Shown here: positions 25,789 through 34,028 of the stretch, piece after piece
Position numbering within the stretch: position 1 is the first letter of the stretch
How the letters are laid out: each line of letters opens with the position of its first letter
Assembly (NCBI RefSeq): GCF_003217775.1
Contig: NZ_QJVJ01000018.1
Coordinates: forward strand, 62,001 to 126,000
Reading direction: 5' to 3'
Length of the DNA: 64,000 nucleotides
DNA from: Paenibacillus flagellatus
GTDB lineage: Bacteria > Bacillota > Bacilli > Paenibacillales > NBRC-103111
The notes under the pieces: model-generated
The model's database searches: none
What the model was told of the DNA's origin: nothing
What the model saw: only the letters and a program-made list of their open reading frames with translations
Program-made: the position numbers and the translations under genes

Positions 25789-26586
25789 CTACGGCTGAAC
25801 CGTGATGTCGATCCGCTCGATTTTCACTTCTTCTTTCGGCTGGCTCGTTTCGCCGTAGGCGTTCGGCGCGACCGGCGTCGCGGCGATCGCCTTGACGACG
25901 TCCATCCCTTCGACGACCTTGCCGAAAATCGTATAATCCGGGTTGTTGTTCAACAGCTCGCTCTCCGCCCCCGTGCAGATGAAAAATTGACTGCCGTTCG
26001 TATTCGGTCCGGCGTTCGCCATCGCGACGACGCCCGGCTCGTACTTGTGGCCGTTGTTCAGCTCGTCGGCGAACGAATAGCCCGGATCTCCGGCTCCCGT
26101 GCCCGTCGGGTCGCCCGTCTGGATCATGAACGATTCGATGATCCGATGGAACGGAACGTCCTCGTAGTAGCCGTCGCCCGCCAGGAAGACGAAATTGTTG
26201 ACCGCCTTCGGCGCGTCCTTCGCGAACAGCTCGATGACGAAGCTGCCCTTCGTCGTCGTCACGTTCGCCCGGTACGTCTTCGCCTGATCGATCGTCATCG
26301 CGGGATCGGCCGCGTATTGATGGCCGACCTTGATCGTTCCGGTATCGTCGTCGTACTGCACCCGTTTGCCGAGCGCCTCGCCGACGAAGCGAAGCGGTAC
26401 GTACGTCGTGCCGTTGTAGATAAACCCGTCCTGCTCCGGCTTCTTCTCCACCCCGTCGAACAAATAACGCAGCTCCTTGAAATACACCTCGATCGACGTC
26501 CCCGTCCCCGACGCCTGTACGAACGAGACGGACAGCAGAACCCCGATGATCAACCCCATGGCCATGCCTTGCAGCTTGCTCTTCAT
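25789..26586 (-). CDS. Peptidyl-prolyl cis-trans isomerase (cyclophilin) with stalk domain
   Basis: 265 residues. Signal-anchor at ~7-24, then a copper-amine-oxidase N-terminal-like (stalk) domain at ~27-90 with the motif GTTYVPLRFVGEALG, then a cyclophilin domain to the C-terminus: FHRIIESFMIQTGDP and NTNGSQFFICT hold the usual active-site Arg and Gln-Phe-Phe. It should fold or modify proteins outside the membrane. Stalk-domain fusions are frequent in Paenibacillaceae; here the domain may attach the enzyme to the envelope. Start ATG 26586 is preceded by GGGAAAGGTGG. Single-gene unit. Confidence 0.92.
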   Translation of the reverse strand: MKSKLQGMAMGLIIGVLLSVSFVQASGTGTSIEVYFKELRYLFDGVEKKPEQDGFIYNGTTYVPLRFVGEALGKRVQYDDDTGTIKVGHQYAADPAMTIDQAKTYRANVTTTKGSFVIELFAKDAPKAVNNFVFLAGDGYYEDVPFHRIIESFMIQTGDPTGTGAGDPGYSFADELNNGHKYEPGVVAMANAGPNTNGSQFFICTGAESELLNNNPDYTIFGKVVEGMDVVKAIAATPVAPNAYGETSQPKEEVKIERIDITVQP

Positions 26587-26693
26587 GGCAACCACCTTTC
26601 CCAACGCGTAATCGTCCGAACCCCGAACGTTCGGCGGACCTTCCACTCGTATTCGGCGTCGGTTTCGCGAATCCCTCTTTTGGCGCGGACACG

Positions 26694-26719
26694 AAAAAAC
26701 CGGAGCCCTACGGGTCCGG
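26694..26719 (-). terminator. Terminator after the secreted unknown gene
   Basis: CCGGACCC/GGGCTCCGG type stem (26719-26700) followed by TTTTTT on the minus strand. Confidence 0.8.
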
Positions 26720-26738
26720 TCGTTTCGGTTGCAGCGGC

Positions 26739-27410
26739 TTACAAGTCGATGACGCCCGCCTTGAGGGCGCCTTGCTCGCCGGCGTGGAATACCGCCAGCT
26801 CGTCGTCGGCCGTTTCCACGACGACAAACGGGCAGCAATCGTACAGGATCAGCCCTCTGAGCTTGCCCTTGGTTCGGATCGACTCATGGTAGCCTTTCTG
26901 CAGATCGTCGAAGTCGTTCGCGGTGTAGACGACGACTTCGTCTCCTTCCTGCTCGGCGTAATGGTGCGACGTCTTGCTGACGATCTTCGTCTGGGCCGTA
27001 TCGAAGATGCGTCCGCTGTCGTACGCCTCGGACTGCGGGTCCGGCTTCTCCGCTTCCTCCGCGTTCAGCTTCGGCCATTGATCGGTGAATACCATAAGCC
27101 CGGACTTCGGATGGCGGACGACGATGAACGGTACTTGCTCGGGGCCGAACGGCAGCACGAACAAATCTTTCAGCGAGCCGTATTGATCGCCGCCCTTCGT
27201 ATGGAAGATCGGCTCCTGGTCGTTGAATACGTACACCCATTTGCCGACCTGCAAGGACGTGAAAGGACCTTCCGTTTCGAGCCGGATTTGGCTCGGCTTG
27301 GGCGGCTCCGGCTGCGGCGCCGCTTCCTCCTCGGCAGCGCCGACGACGCTCGGAAAGGCGAGCAGGGCGGCCATCGCGGCCGATGCTATCCATGTCGATT
27401 TCTTCTTCAT
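26739..27410 (-). CDS. Secreted protein of unknown function
   Basis: 223 residues with a clear signal peptide (MKKKSTWIASAAMAALLAFPSVVGA). The mature protein starts with a Glu/Pro-rich linker and continues as a single domain with repeated hydrophobic strand-like segments (WVYVFNDQEPIF, PFIVVRHPKSGLMVFTD, GLILYDCCPFVVVETADDELAVF). The Cys-Cys pair near the C-terminus is notable for an exported protein. I do not recognise the family. Start ATG 27410 has AAAGGAGATGG upstream. Own terminator; monocistronic. Confidence 0.8.
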   Translation of the reverse strand: MKKKSTWIASAAMAALLAFPSVVGAAEEEAAPQPEPPKPSQIRLETEGPFTSLQVGKWVYVFNDQEPIFHTKGGDQYGSLKDLFVLPFGPEQVPFIVVRHPKSGLMVFTDQWPKLNAEEAEKPDPQSEAYDSGRIFDTAQTKIVSKTSHHYAEQEGDEVVVYTANDFDDLQKGYHESIRTKGKLRGLILYDCCPFVVVETADDELAVFHAGEQGALKAGVIDL

Positions 27411-27527
27411 TCGGTTCCATCTCCTTTGTGTATACGGATGATCGCATGCATCCGATTCCCTCATCCATCATCCACATTTTCGAGAACCGGCAAAAGGTTC
27501 CGTCGACTTATTGCGGCCGTGACGCGG

Positions 27528-28460
27528 TCATTTTCGCGGCCGTGACCGGTCAGTGGCCGGTTCGTCCCGACCCGTCCGGCGGGCGGCCGCTTGCTTGGAG
27601 AACGATACGTTTCCGGCCGCGATGCCGCCCAAAATGAGAACAACCCCGATCCATTGCGAATAGCTTACCGGCTCGGCTAAAAGGAAGGAAGACATCGATA
27701 CGGCTACCGGAAGCTCGGACGCCGCCAAGATCGTGCCGAGCCCCGGTCCGATATTGGGCATGCCGATCGAAAATAACAACGGCGGGAGAACGACTCCAAA
27801 AAAACCGAGCAGCAACCCGTATGGCGCAACCCCCATGAACACGGACATATCCAGAAGGAACGTCGGCGGAAGCAGCACAAATACAACGAGGAGGCCGCCG
27901 GTGGAGAGCAGGGCGCTTTTTCGAACGGGAGAAATATCTTTTCCGACGGAGCCGCTAAGATAAATGAACGATGTAAAGGTCAAGGCCGAGAGCAGCGCCC
28001 AAGCCATTCCCGTCCAGGACAGCGCGATTCCGCCTTTGGCCGCCAGATTGGCGGCCAGCACGGAGCCGATCAGCAGGACGGCGATCGAGATCGTCTTCCC
28101 CGCGGTCGGTTTTTTCTTATACAGAATCCACTCCAAGAAGGTCCCGATCCAAACGAACTGAAATAAAAAAATGATGGCGAGCGAAGCGTTCAACGTTTGC
28201 AGCGACTGGTAATAAAATACGCCGGTCAGGCCGAACGGAATCCCGGACCCGAGCAGCTGCAGGATCCGCTTGAGCGGCAGCTTTTGTTTTGGGGTGAACA
28301 TCACCAATAACCAGGAAAGCAAAGCCCCGAATAAATACTGGCCGCCCGACACCGCCGAAACGGAAAAGCCCGCGGAGTAAGCCAGTTTCACAAAGGTCGA
28401 TAACACGCCGTAACAGCACCCGCCCATAAAGACAATACACGCGTAATGCCAAGTTTTCAT
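27528..28460 (-). CDS. EamA/DMT family transporter
   Basis: 310 residues, ten TM helices in two EamA repeats (CYGVLSTFVKLAYSAGFSVSAVSGGQYLFG ... and GMAWALLSALTFTSFIYLSG ...). Typical motif FYYQSLQTLNASLAIIFLFQFVWIG closes the first repeat, and ILAASELPVAVSMSSFLLAEPVSYSQWIGVVLILGGI the second. Substrate unknown; the family exports amino acids and metabolites. It closely parallels a second EamA gene at 55042-55953. Start ATG 28460 has GAGGAGG six bases upstream. Expression is probably controlled by the terminator hairpin in its leader. Confidence 0.93.
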   Translation of the reverse strand: MKTWHYACIVFMGGCCYGVLSTFVKLAYSAGFSVSAVSGGQYLFGALLSWLLVMFTPKQKLPLKRILQLLGSGIPFGLTGVFYYQSLQTLNASLAIIFLFQFVWIGTFLEWILYKKKPTAGKTISIAVLLIGSVLAANLAAKGGIALSWTGMAWALLSALTFTSFIYLSGSVGKDISPVRKSALLSTGGLLVVFVLLPPTFLLDMSVFMGVAPYGLLLGFFGVVLPPLLFSIGMPNIGPGLGTILAASELPVAVSMSSFLLAEPVSYSQWIGVVLILGGIAAGNVSFSKQAAARRTGRDEPATDRSRPRK

Positions 28461-28480
28461 CGTCTTCCTCCTCTGTAACG

Positions 28481-28518
28481 TAAAAAGCCACACGATTGTC
28501 GAAAAACAATCGTGTGGC
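28481..28518 (-). promoter_or_regulatory. Attenuator-like terminator in the EamA 5' leader
   Basis: Perfect 13-bp stem (28518-28506 with 28499-28487) and 6-base loop followed on the minus strand by TTTTTA, ending 21 bases before the EamA start codon and just before its ribosome site. A promoter about 70-100 bp upstream places it inside the leader, so full-length transcription must pass it. A small TAGAG-GAAA-CTCTA hairpin (28537-28524) lies directly upstream. Confidence 0.7.
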
Positions 28519-28588
28519 GAAAATAGAGTTTCCTCTACAAAAGTCCACGTCCTGAATGCAGCAGGTTTTAGTATGCAAATTCCTATGT

Positions 28589-28617
28589 AGTATAAAAGCA
28601 ACCCTGCGAATTGTCAA
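28589..28617 (-). promoter_or_regulatory. Sigma-A promoter of the EamA gene
   Basis: Minus strand TTGACA (28617-28612), 17-base spacer, TATACT (28594-28589). Predicted leader is about 120 nt. Confidence 0.8.
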
Positions 28618-28739
28618 TATTGGCGGTTCCGTGCTGTCGTGCGGCGGCCGGCGGCCGTTTTCCATTGAAGCAACTGGCAGGAAAGTGAAGGAACAAAATG
28701 GAATAGGTTGTTATTGTCTTGAACCTAGGGGGTTGTTTT

Positions 28740-29237
28740 TTGAATATAAGACAGATTCATCCGGAAGACTGCAAGGCAATTATAGAAGCAGCTTCCGATT
28801 GGTGGGGGCGCCCTTATTCAAGCGATATGTTTTCCAAGTGGTATATCGAACATTTTCAGGATACATGCCTCTTAGCGGAAGAAGACGGGAAGATCATAGG
28901 CTTTGTCATGGGGTTCTTGTCGCAATCCAAACCAAATGAGGCTTATATCCGAATCGTAATGGTCGCCCCTTCCCGGCGCGGGAAAGGCGTTGGACAAGCG
29001 CTTTACAAGGAGTTTTTCAAACGCGTCGGTGCAGCGGGAAGAAGTATAGTCCGTTGTGTCACTGCTCCTGCCAATAAAAATTCAATCGAGTTTCATACCC
29101 GAATGGGATTTATCGTGGAACCCCAGGAGCAGGAGCTGGACGGCGTGCCCGTATGTCTTGACTACGATGGCCGCGGCGGGAATAGGGTTCTTTTTAAGAA
29201 AGGTATCGTTTCGAGTACGTACGAGGGCTCCCTCTGA
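28740..29237 (+). CDS. GNAT family N-acetyltransferase
   Basis: 165 residues. Acetyl-CoA-binding motif A: IRIVMVAPSRRGKGVGQALYKEFFKRV, with the Q/RxxGxG/A signature RRGKGVG; motif B region NKNSIEFHTRMGFIVEPQ is also present. Start chosen at TTG 28740 behind AGGGGGT; an in-frame TTG at 28719 has no ribosome site. Base composition is slightly more AT-rich than its neighbours. No operon partner, substrate unknown. Confidence 0.88.
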   Translation: MNIRQIHPEDCKAIIEAASDWWGRPYSSDMFSKWYIEHFQDTCLLAEEDGKIIGFVMGFLSQSKPNEAYIRIVMVAPSRRGKGVGQALYKEFFKRVGAAGRSIVRCVTAPANKNSIEFHTRMGFIVEPQEQELDGVPVCLDYDGRGGNRVLFKKGIVSSTYEGSL

Positions 29238-29422
29238 TGATGAAATAGGTTATGTTACACCCGGTTCTTATACATCTGATGGAAAAAATAGGCCACGATC
29301 ATCATTCCCAAGCACCTCGCAAGCGCATGGAACGTCCCGGTATGACGCTGGGGCGATAAGCGGGTCTAACGCGCACACGGCCGGGTTATGATAAAATGGA
29401 GAAAAAAGGAGGGATTTTACAT

Positions 29423-30115
29423 ATGGAGATCCGCTATCATGGCCATTCCTGCGTCCAGCTGACGGTCGAGGGACGCTCGCTCGTCATCGATCCGTTTTTG
29501 CGGGGCAACGAGCTCGCCGTAACGAAGCCGGAGGACATTGAGGTCGAATACGTCCTTCTCACCCACGCGCATACCGACCATATTCTCGACGCCGAGCCGG
29601 TCGCCCGGAGCAACGGCGCGACCATCGTGGCGATTCACGAGCTGGCCGCTTACATGTCTTGGAAAGGACTGCCGACGATCGGCATGAACCTCGGCGGAAC
29701 GGTGGACCTCGGCTTCGCGCAGGCGAAAATGATCCAGGCGTTCCACAGCTCCGGCGTCGTGCTCGACGACGAGCAGAAGATCGTATACGCCGGCATGCCG
29801 GCCGGCTTCCTGATCCGCGCCGGCGGGAAAACGATTCTGCATGCCGGCGACACGGCGCTGTTCGGCGATATGAAAATGATCGGCGACCGGCACGAGATCG
29901 ATCTCGCGTTCCTCCCGATCGGCGATCATTATACGATGGGGCCGGACGACGCCGTGCAGGCGGCGGAATGGTTCCGCGCGAAGCTTGTCGTCCCCGTCCA
30001 TTACAACTCGTTCCCGCCCATCCGCCAAGACGCGGAAGCGTTCGTGCGGAAGCTCGAGGAACGGGGTTTGCGGGGCCGCGTGCTGGCGCCCGGCGAACGG
30101 ATGATGTTGGACTGA
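29423..30115 (+). CDS. UPF0173 metal-dependent hydrolase (YtkL-like)
   Basis: 230 residues of the beta-lactamase-like fold. It opens MEIRYHGHSCVQL and has LLTHAHTDHILDA (HxHxDH), HAGDTALFGDM and PVHYNSFPPI, the conserved UPF0173 pattern. Start ATG 29423 has AAGGAGGG nine bases upstream. The biochemical substrate of this widespread family is not established. A bidirectional terminator separates it from the convergent oxidoreductase. Confidence 0.93.
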   Translation: MEIRYHGHSCVQLTVEGRSLVIDPFLRGNELAVTKPEDIEVEYVLLTHAHTDHILDAEPVARSNGATIVAIHELAAYMSWKGLPTIGMNLGGTVDLGFAQAKMIQAFHSSGVVLDDEQKIVYAGMPAGFLIRAGGKTILHAGDTALFGDMKMIGDRHEIDLAFLPIGDHYTMGPDDAVQAAEWFRAKLVVPVHYNSFPPIRQDAEAFVRKLEERGLRGRVLAPGERMMLD

Positions 30116-30131
30116 CATCCGACGGCCCTAT

Positions 30132-30171
30132 AAAAAAGCTATCCTCCGTCCGGCACGGGGATAGCTCTTTT
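30132..30171. terminator. Bidirectional terminator
   Basis: AGCTATCC (30137-30144) pairs with GGATAGCT (30159-30166); T-run CTTTTT on plus, and six A upstream provide a T-run for the minus direction. Serves convergent UPF0173 and oxidoreductase genes. Confidence 0.85.
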
Positions 30172-30173
30172 TA

Positions 30174-31427
30174 TTATTCCGCGAAAAGCGTTTCGTCCAC
30201 GCGATCGAGCGCGTAGCGCCCCGCCGGCGCGGGGTCCCGCTTGATCCATTTGCCCTTCGTGAAGTCGGGAATCGCGACAGGGGCGCTGCCAAGCGCTACC
30301 GATTGCTCGGACAACGCCGTGATCGACATCCAGACGGCCGTATCGTATACGTCGATCGGCGTGTCCGTCTTCGCCCTGATGCTTTCCGCGAAAGCCCGGA
30401 GCACCAAGTAGTCCATCCCGCCGTGGCCGCCGGTGACGCCTTTGCTCAGGAACTCTTTCCAGATCGGATGCTCGTACTGCTCCCGGTACGCCTCGAACGA
30501 TTCCCATTCGTGAGCCGGGCTGCGGCCCTCGATATGGATCGAGTTGTTGTCCTCCATCCAGATCCCCTTCGTCCCCTGCACGCGTCCCGCTCTCGAATAC
30601 GGACGAGGCAGCGTCGTGTCGTGGATCAGCTGGATCGTTTCGCCGCCGGCGCATTTGATCATCGTCGTGACGATATCGCCTTGGGCGAATTCCGTCTTCG
30701 CGAGCGGATCGTTCTCCCCGAACTTTTCGGTCGCCCAGTGGCGAATGCCGCGCGCCTTCGACGACATCGACGTCAGCGTCAGCAGCCGGTTCCCCCGGTT
30801 GACGTTCAATATTTTCGAAATCGGTCCGAGCCCGTGAATCGGGTAGACGTCGCCGTTGCGGTGCAAGTAGTTGCGGTACCGGTTATGCCGGGTCTGCTCG
30901 CCCATCGCCACTTCCTCGCGCAGGTCGTGCTCGTAGCCGCACTGGCAATGAATCAGCTCGCCCAGCAGCCCTTGCTTGACCATGTTCAGGACGGTCAGCT
31001 CTTCCCGGCCGTAGCAGCAATTTTCGAGCAGCATGCACGGGACGCCGGTCTGCTCGAACGTGCGCACAAGCTCCCAGCATTCCTCGAGCGAGGCGGCTCC
31101 GCCGACCTCGATGCCGGCGTACTTGCCCGCCTTCATGGCGGCGACGGCGATCTCCGCGTGCGTGATCCATGTCGTCGCGATGACGACGCCCTGCAAATCG
31201 TCGCGCGCCAGCAGCTGCCGGTAGTCCGCATAGCCGTCCGCTTTCGGGCGCCCGGCCGATTCCACGAGCCCGAGTCCGAGCTGCAGCCGGTCCTCGTACA
31301 GGTCGCACACCGCCGGCACCTCGATATCGTCCATGGCGAGCAGCGTTTCCAGCAAACCTCTTCCCCGTCCGCCCAATCCGATGACTCCCAGCTTCACGAC
31401 AGAAGAAGACGTCCCATTCTGACTCAT
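30174..31427 (-). CDS. Gfo/Idh/MocA family oxidoreductase, GH109-like
   Basis: 417 residues. Rossmann motif VIGLGGRGRGLLETLL near residue 14, then the family segment AAMKAGKYAGIEVGGAASLEE. The blocks LLENCCYGREELTVLNMVKQGLLGE and HRNGDVYPIHGLGPISKILNVNRG resemble the GH109 branch, which uses tightly bound NAD to hydrolyse alpha-N-acetylgalactosaminides. GH109 membership is my reading of these motifs; a plain sugar dehydrogenase is the alternative. No signal peptide. Start ATG 31427 is about 9 bases after AAAGG. The upstream AT-rich region 31440-31510 probably contains its promoter. Confidence 0.85.
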   Translation of the reverse strand: MSQNGTSSSVVKLGVIGLGGRGRGLLETLLAMDDIEVPAVCDLYEDRLQLGLGLVESAGRPKADGYADYRQLLARDDLQGVVIATTWITHAEIAVAAMKAGKYAGIEVGGAASLEECWELVRTFEQTGVPCMLLENCCYGREELTVLNMVKQGLLGELIHCQCGYEHDLREEVAMGEQTRHNRYRNYLHRNGDVYPIHGLGPISKILNVNRGNRLLTLTSMSSKARGIRHWATEKFGENDPLAKTEFAQGDIVTTMIKCAGGETIQLIHDTTLPRPYSRAGRVQGTKGIWMEDNNSIHIEGRSPAHEWESFEAYREQYEHPIWKEFLSKGVTGGHGGMDYLVLRAFAESIRAKTDTPIDVYDTAVWMSITALSEQSVALGSAPVAIPDFTKGKWIKRDPAPAGRYALDRVDETLFAE

Positions 31428-31677
31428 TCCTATCATCCTTTCCCGCGTTTGGAGCGGTTGCATGATTCACCGAAATCGTTATGGAAAACGATATTATACA
31501 CACATTCAATCATAACCGAAACGATTCGATCCATCAACGATCAAAAACAAACCGATTACAGCCGTTTTGCGCATGACCAAGACGCGCCCTTCTTTCATTC
31601 GCAAGGTAACCAACACAGGAGAACGGCAATCTCCCGGAATAGAATGGTTTGATCTTGTACAAGAAGGGGGTGTCCTC

Positions 31678-31902
31678 ATGGCCAAAAGCTCCCGATCCCA
31701 GTATCGTTCCGGTACGAATGCGACTCCCGACTGCAGAAGATTTTGCACGAACGTCTGCAACCGGCTGTTCCTATTCGGCCGGCAGCAGTGCATCGCGGAT
31801 TGCCTGAGGTGCGGGCGGATCGCCGTCGGCGGAATACGCGGCGCGTCGGTCAAAAGCTCGCCGAGAAAAACGTGCAAATGCGGCTGCGGCAAATGCAGAT
31901 AA
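31678..31902 (+). CDS. Small cysteine-rich protein of unknown function
   Basis: 74 codons with AAGGGGGTG five bases before the ATG. The product is strongly basic and has ten cysteines: C19-x3-C23-x3-C27, C38-x3-C42-x2-C45, C66-x-C68-x-C70-x2-C73. The regular spacing and the C-terminal CKCGCGKCR suggest metal binding or disulfide packing. No signal peptide or known domain seen. A 14-bp hairpin follows immediately. It lies alone between divergent oxidoreductase genes. I cannot assign a function; a chance open frame is possible but the ribosome site, hairpin and patterned cysteines argue for a gene. Confidence 0.55.
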   Translation: MAKSSRSQYRSGTNATPDCRRFCTNVCNRLFLFGRQQCIADCLRCGRIAVGGIRGASVKSSPRKTCKCGCGKCR

Positions 31903-31917
31903 CCTATCGGCTTCCCG

Positions 31918-31960
31918 ACGAAGAAGTCCCGACCGTCACCGGCGGGGCTTCTTCGTTTCC
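31918..31960 (+). terminator. Strong hairpin after the cysteine-rich gene
   Basis: 14-bp stem (31918-31931 with 31943-31956, one G-T pair), 11-base loop, followed by TTCCCCCC. The T-run is poor, so it may be a weak terminator or an RNA-stabilising hairpin. Confidence 0.5.
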
Positions 31961-32024
31961 CCCCCGTCCTCTTTTGACGAACAAAAAAGACAAATCGGGA
32001 TAAGTGCAACGTTGAAGAAAGCTA

Positions 32025-32053
32025 TTGTATATTTGCCCCGGAAAGCTACAATT
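32025..32053 (+). promoter_or_regulatory. Promoter of the oxidoreductase-AraC operon
   Basis: TTGTAT (32025-32030), 17-base spacer, TACAAT (32048-32053), 36 bp before the start codon. Confidence 0.65.
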
Positions 32054-32088
32054 AGGGTGTTAAAACCTACTCGGGGAGGAACCATTCG

Positions 32089-33150
32089 ATGAGCAAAATC
32101 AAAGTTGCCATTATCGGCTGCGGCACGATCGCGAACAGCGCGCACATCAAGGCGTACTTGGGCAATCCGGATGCGGAAATCAAATACTTTTGCGACATTA
32201 TCAAGGAGCGGGCCGAGAAAGCCGTTCAAGATTACAGCTGCGGCGAAGCGGTCGAGGATTACAACGTCATCCTGAACGACCCCGAAGTCGAAGCGGTCTC
32301 CATTTGTACGCCGAACCATATGCACGCCAAGATCGCCATCGACTGCCTGCGCGCGGGCAAGCACGTGCTGTGCGAGAAGCCGGCGGCCCGGACGTACGCC
32401 GAAGCGCTGGAAATGCAGAAGGTGCAGCACGAAACCGGCAAGGTGCTCAACATCGGCGTCGTCAACCGGTTCAACACGGGCGTCAACATTATCCGCAACA
32501 TGATCCAAAACGGCGACCTCGGCGAGCTGTACCACGTCTATGTCAGCTTCCGCTCGCACCGTTCCATCCCGGGCCTCGGCGGCGCGTTCACGACCAAGTC
32601 GATCGCCGGCGGCGGCGTTCTCATCGACTGGGGCGTCCATTTCCTCGACATCGTCATGTATTGCTCGGGTGATCCGAAGCCGCTTACCGTTACCGGCCAG
32701 GCGTTCAGCAAGCTCGGTCGCGATATGGAGAACTATTCGTACTTGACCATGTGGGCCGGACCTCCCAACTATGAAGGTACATACGACGTCGACGATTTCG
32801 TCACGGCCATGATCCGTACCGAAGGGCCGACCGTCACGGTGAACGGCGCTTGGGCGCAAAACATCGGCGTGAGCGAAATGTACATCGACTTTCTCGGCGA
32901 CAAGGCCGGTATCCGGCTGCAATACGGCAAAGACTTCAAGCTGTACAGCGCGCAGAACGGCGCCCTGCTGGAGACGACGCCGCAGTTCAACGCACGCGAC
33001 ATGTTCCAGAACGAAATCGATTCGTTCCTGAAATGCGTCCGGACGGGAGAGAAATCGCCCGCCCACATCGACACGGTCATCCTGTCGTCCAAAATTATTC
33101 AGGCGATCTACGATTCGTCCGACAAACGCTCGGAAATCGCCGTCGACTGA
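32089..33150 (+). CDS. Gfo/Idh/MocA family oxidoreductase
   Basis: 353 residues. Rossmann fold at the start (VAIIGCGTIANSAHIKAYL), conserved VSICTPNHMHAKIAIDCLRAGKHVLCEKPAA with the catalytic-region Lys of the EKP motif, and a C-terminal sheet domain containing GGGVLIDWGVHFLDIVMY. A NAD(P)-dependent sugar or inositol dehydrogenase role is expected; the substrate is unknown. Start ATG 32089 has GGGGAGGA about 8 bases upstream. It begins a three-gene operon with a smaller family member and an AraC regulator. Confidence 0.93.
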   Translation: MSKIKVAIIGCGTIANSAHIKAYLGNPDAEIKYFCDIIKERAEKAVQDYSCGEAVEDYNVILNDPEVEAVSICTPNHMHAKIAIDCLRAGKHVLCEKPAARTYAEALEMQKVQHETGKVLNIGVVNRFNTGVNIIRNMIQNGDLGELYHVYVSFRSHRSIPGLGGAFTTKSIAGGGVLIDWGVHFLDIVMYCSGDPKPLTVTGQAFSKLGRDMENYSYLTMWAGPPNYEGTYDVDDFVTAMIRTEGPTVTVNGAWAQNIGVSEMYIDFLGDKAGIRLQYGKDFKLYSAQNGALLETTPQFNARDMFQNEIDSFLKCVRTGEKSPAHIDTVILSSKIIQAIYDSSDKRSEIAVD

Positions 33151-33179
33151 CGGACCGCCATCCCGAAACGAGGTTGAAC

Positions 33180-34028
33180 ATGAAGAAAATCGGATTTATC
33201 GACTATTTCCTCGACGAATGGCATGCGAACAAATATCCGGAATGGATCGAGAACGCGACGGGCGGGGCGATGAAGGTCGCCTACGCCTACGCCAAGAAGG
33301 ACGCCGACAACGGGCTCGACAATGCGACCTGGTGCCGCAACAAAGGCGTCGAGCTGCTCGGCTCGATCGAGGAAGTCGTGGAGAAGAGCGATTACTTGAT
33401 CGTGCTGTCTCCCGACTACCCGGAATTCCACGAGGAGCTTGCGATGCTGCCGCTGCAGTCGGGCAAGCCGACGTACGTGGATAAGACGTTCGCGCCCGAC
33501 CGGGCGACGGCGCAGCTGCTGATCGATACGGCCGCCAAGCACGGCACGCCGCTCTATTCGTCCTCCGCGCTGCGTTACGCCGCGGAATACGCAGGGGCGG
33601 ACCGGGAAGGGATCGAGTACATCAGCAGCATCGGCCCCGGCCGCTATGACAATTACTCGATCCACCAGATCGAGCCGATCGTCTCGCTGATGGGAAGCGA
33701 GGCGGAACGCGTCATGTTTACGGGCACGGCCAACACGCCTTCGCTCTTGATCGGCTTCTCGGGAGGCCGGCAAGCGGCGATTCACCATTTCGCCGGCAGT
33801 CCGTTCACCCTGGCGCTGAATTACGCCTCGGGCAAATCGGCGGTGCTGAAAGCGGAGTCCGACTTTTTCGCCGCCTTCATCCGGGATTTGACCCGGTTTT
33901 TCGAAACGGGCGTCCCGACGGTCGATCCGGCCGAGACGATCGCGGTCATTACGATCATCGAATACGGCTTGAAGGCGGCCGCCACGCCGTACCAGTGGAT
34001 CGAGCTTCCTTCCGGCGCGCGGCAATGA
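33180..34028 (+). CDS. Gfo/Idh/MocA-like oxidoreductase, short form
   Basis: 282 residues, shorter than the usual ~340. N-terminal MKKIGFIDYFLDEWHANKYPEW lacks the canonical GxGxxG loop, but IVLSPDYPEFHEELAMLPLQSGKPTYVDKTFAPD corresponds to the family block normally reading GKHVxxEKPxA, here with DKT. So the NAD-binding site is atypical and the protein may be a divergent or partner subunit. Start ATG 33180, GAGGT upstream, 29 bp after the preceding gene; overlaps the AraC gene by 4 bases. Probably acts with the preceding oxidoreductase on the same sugar pathway. Confidence 0.85.
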   Translation: MKKIGFIDYFLDEWHANKYPEWIENATGGAMKVAYAYAKKDADNGLDNATWCRNKGVELLGSIEEVVEKSDYLIVLSPDYPEFHEELAMLPLQSGKPTYVDKTFAPDRATAQLLIDTAAKHGTPLYSSSALRYAAEYAGADREGIEYISSIGPGRYDNYSIHQIEPIVSLMGSEAERVMFTGTANTPSLLIGFSGGRQAAIHHFAGSPFTLALNYASGKSAVLKAESDFFAAFIRDLTRFFETGVPTVDPAETIAVITIIEYGLKAAATPYQWIELPSGARQ

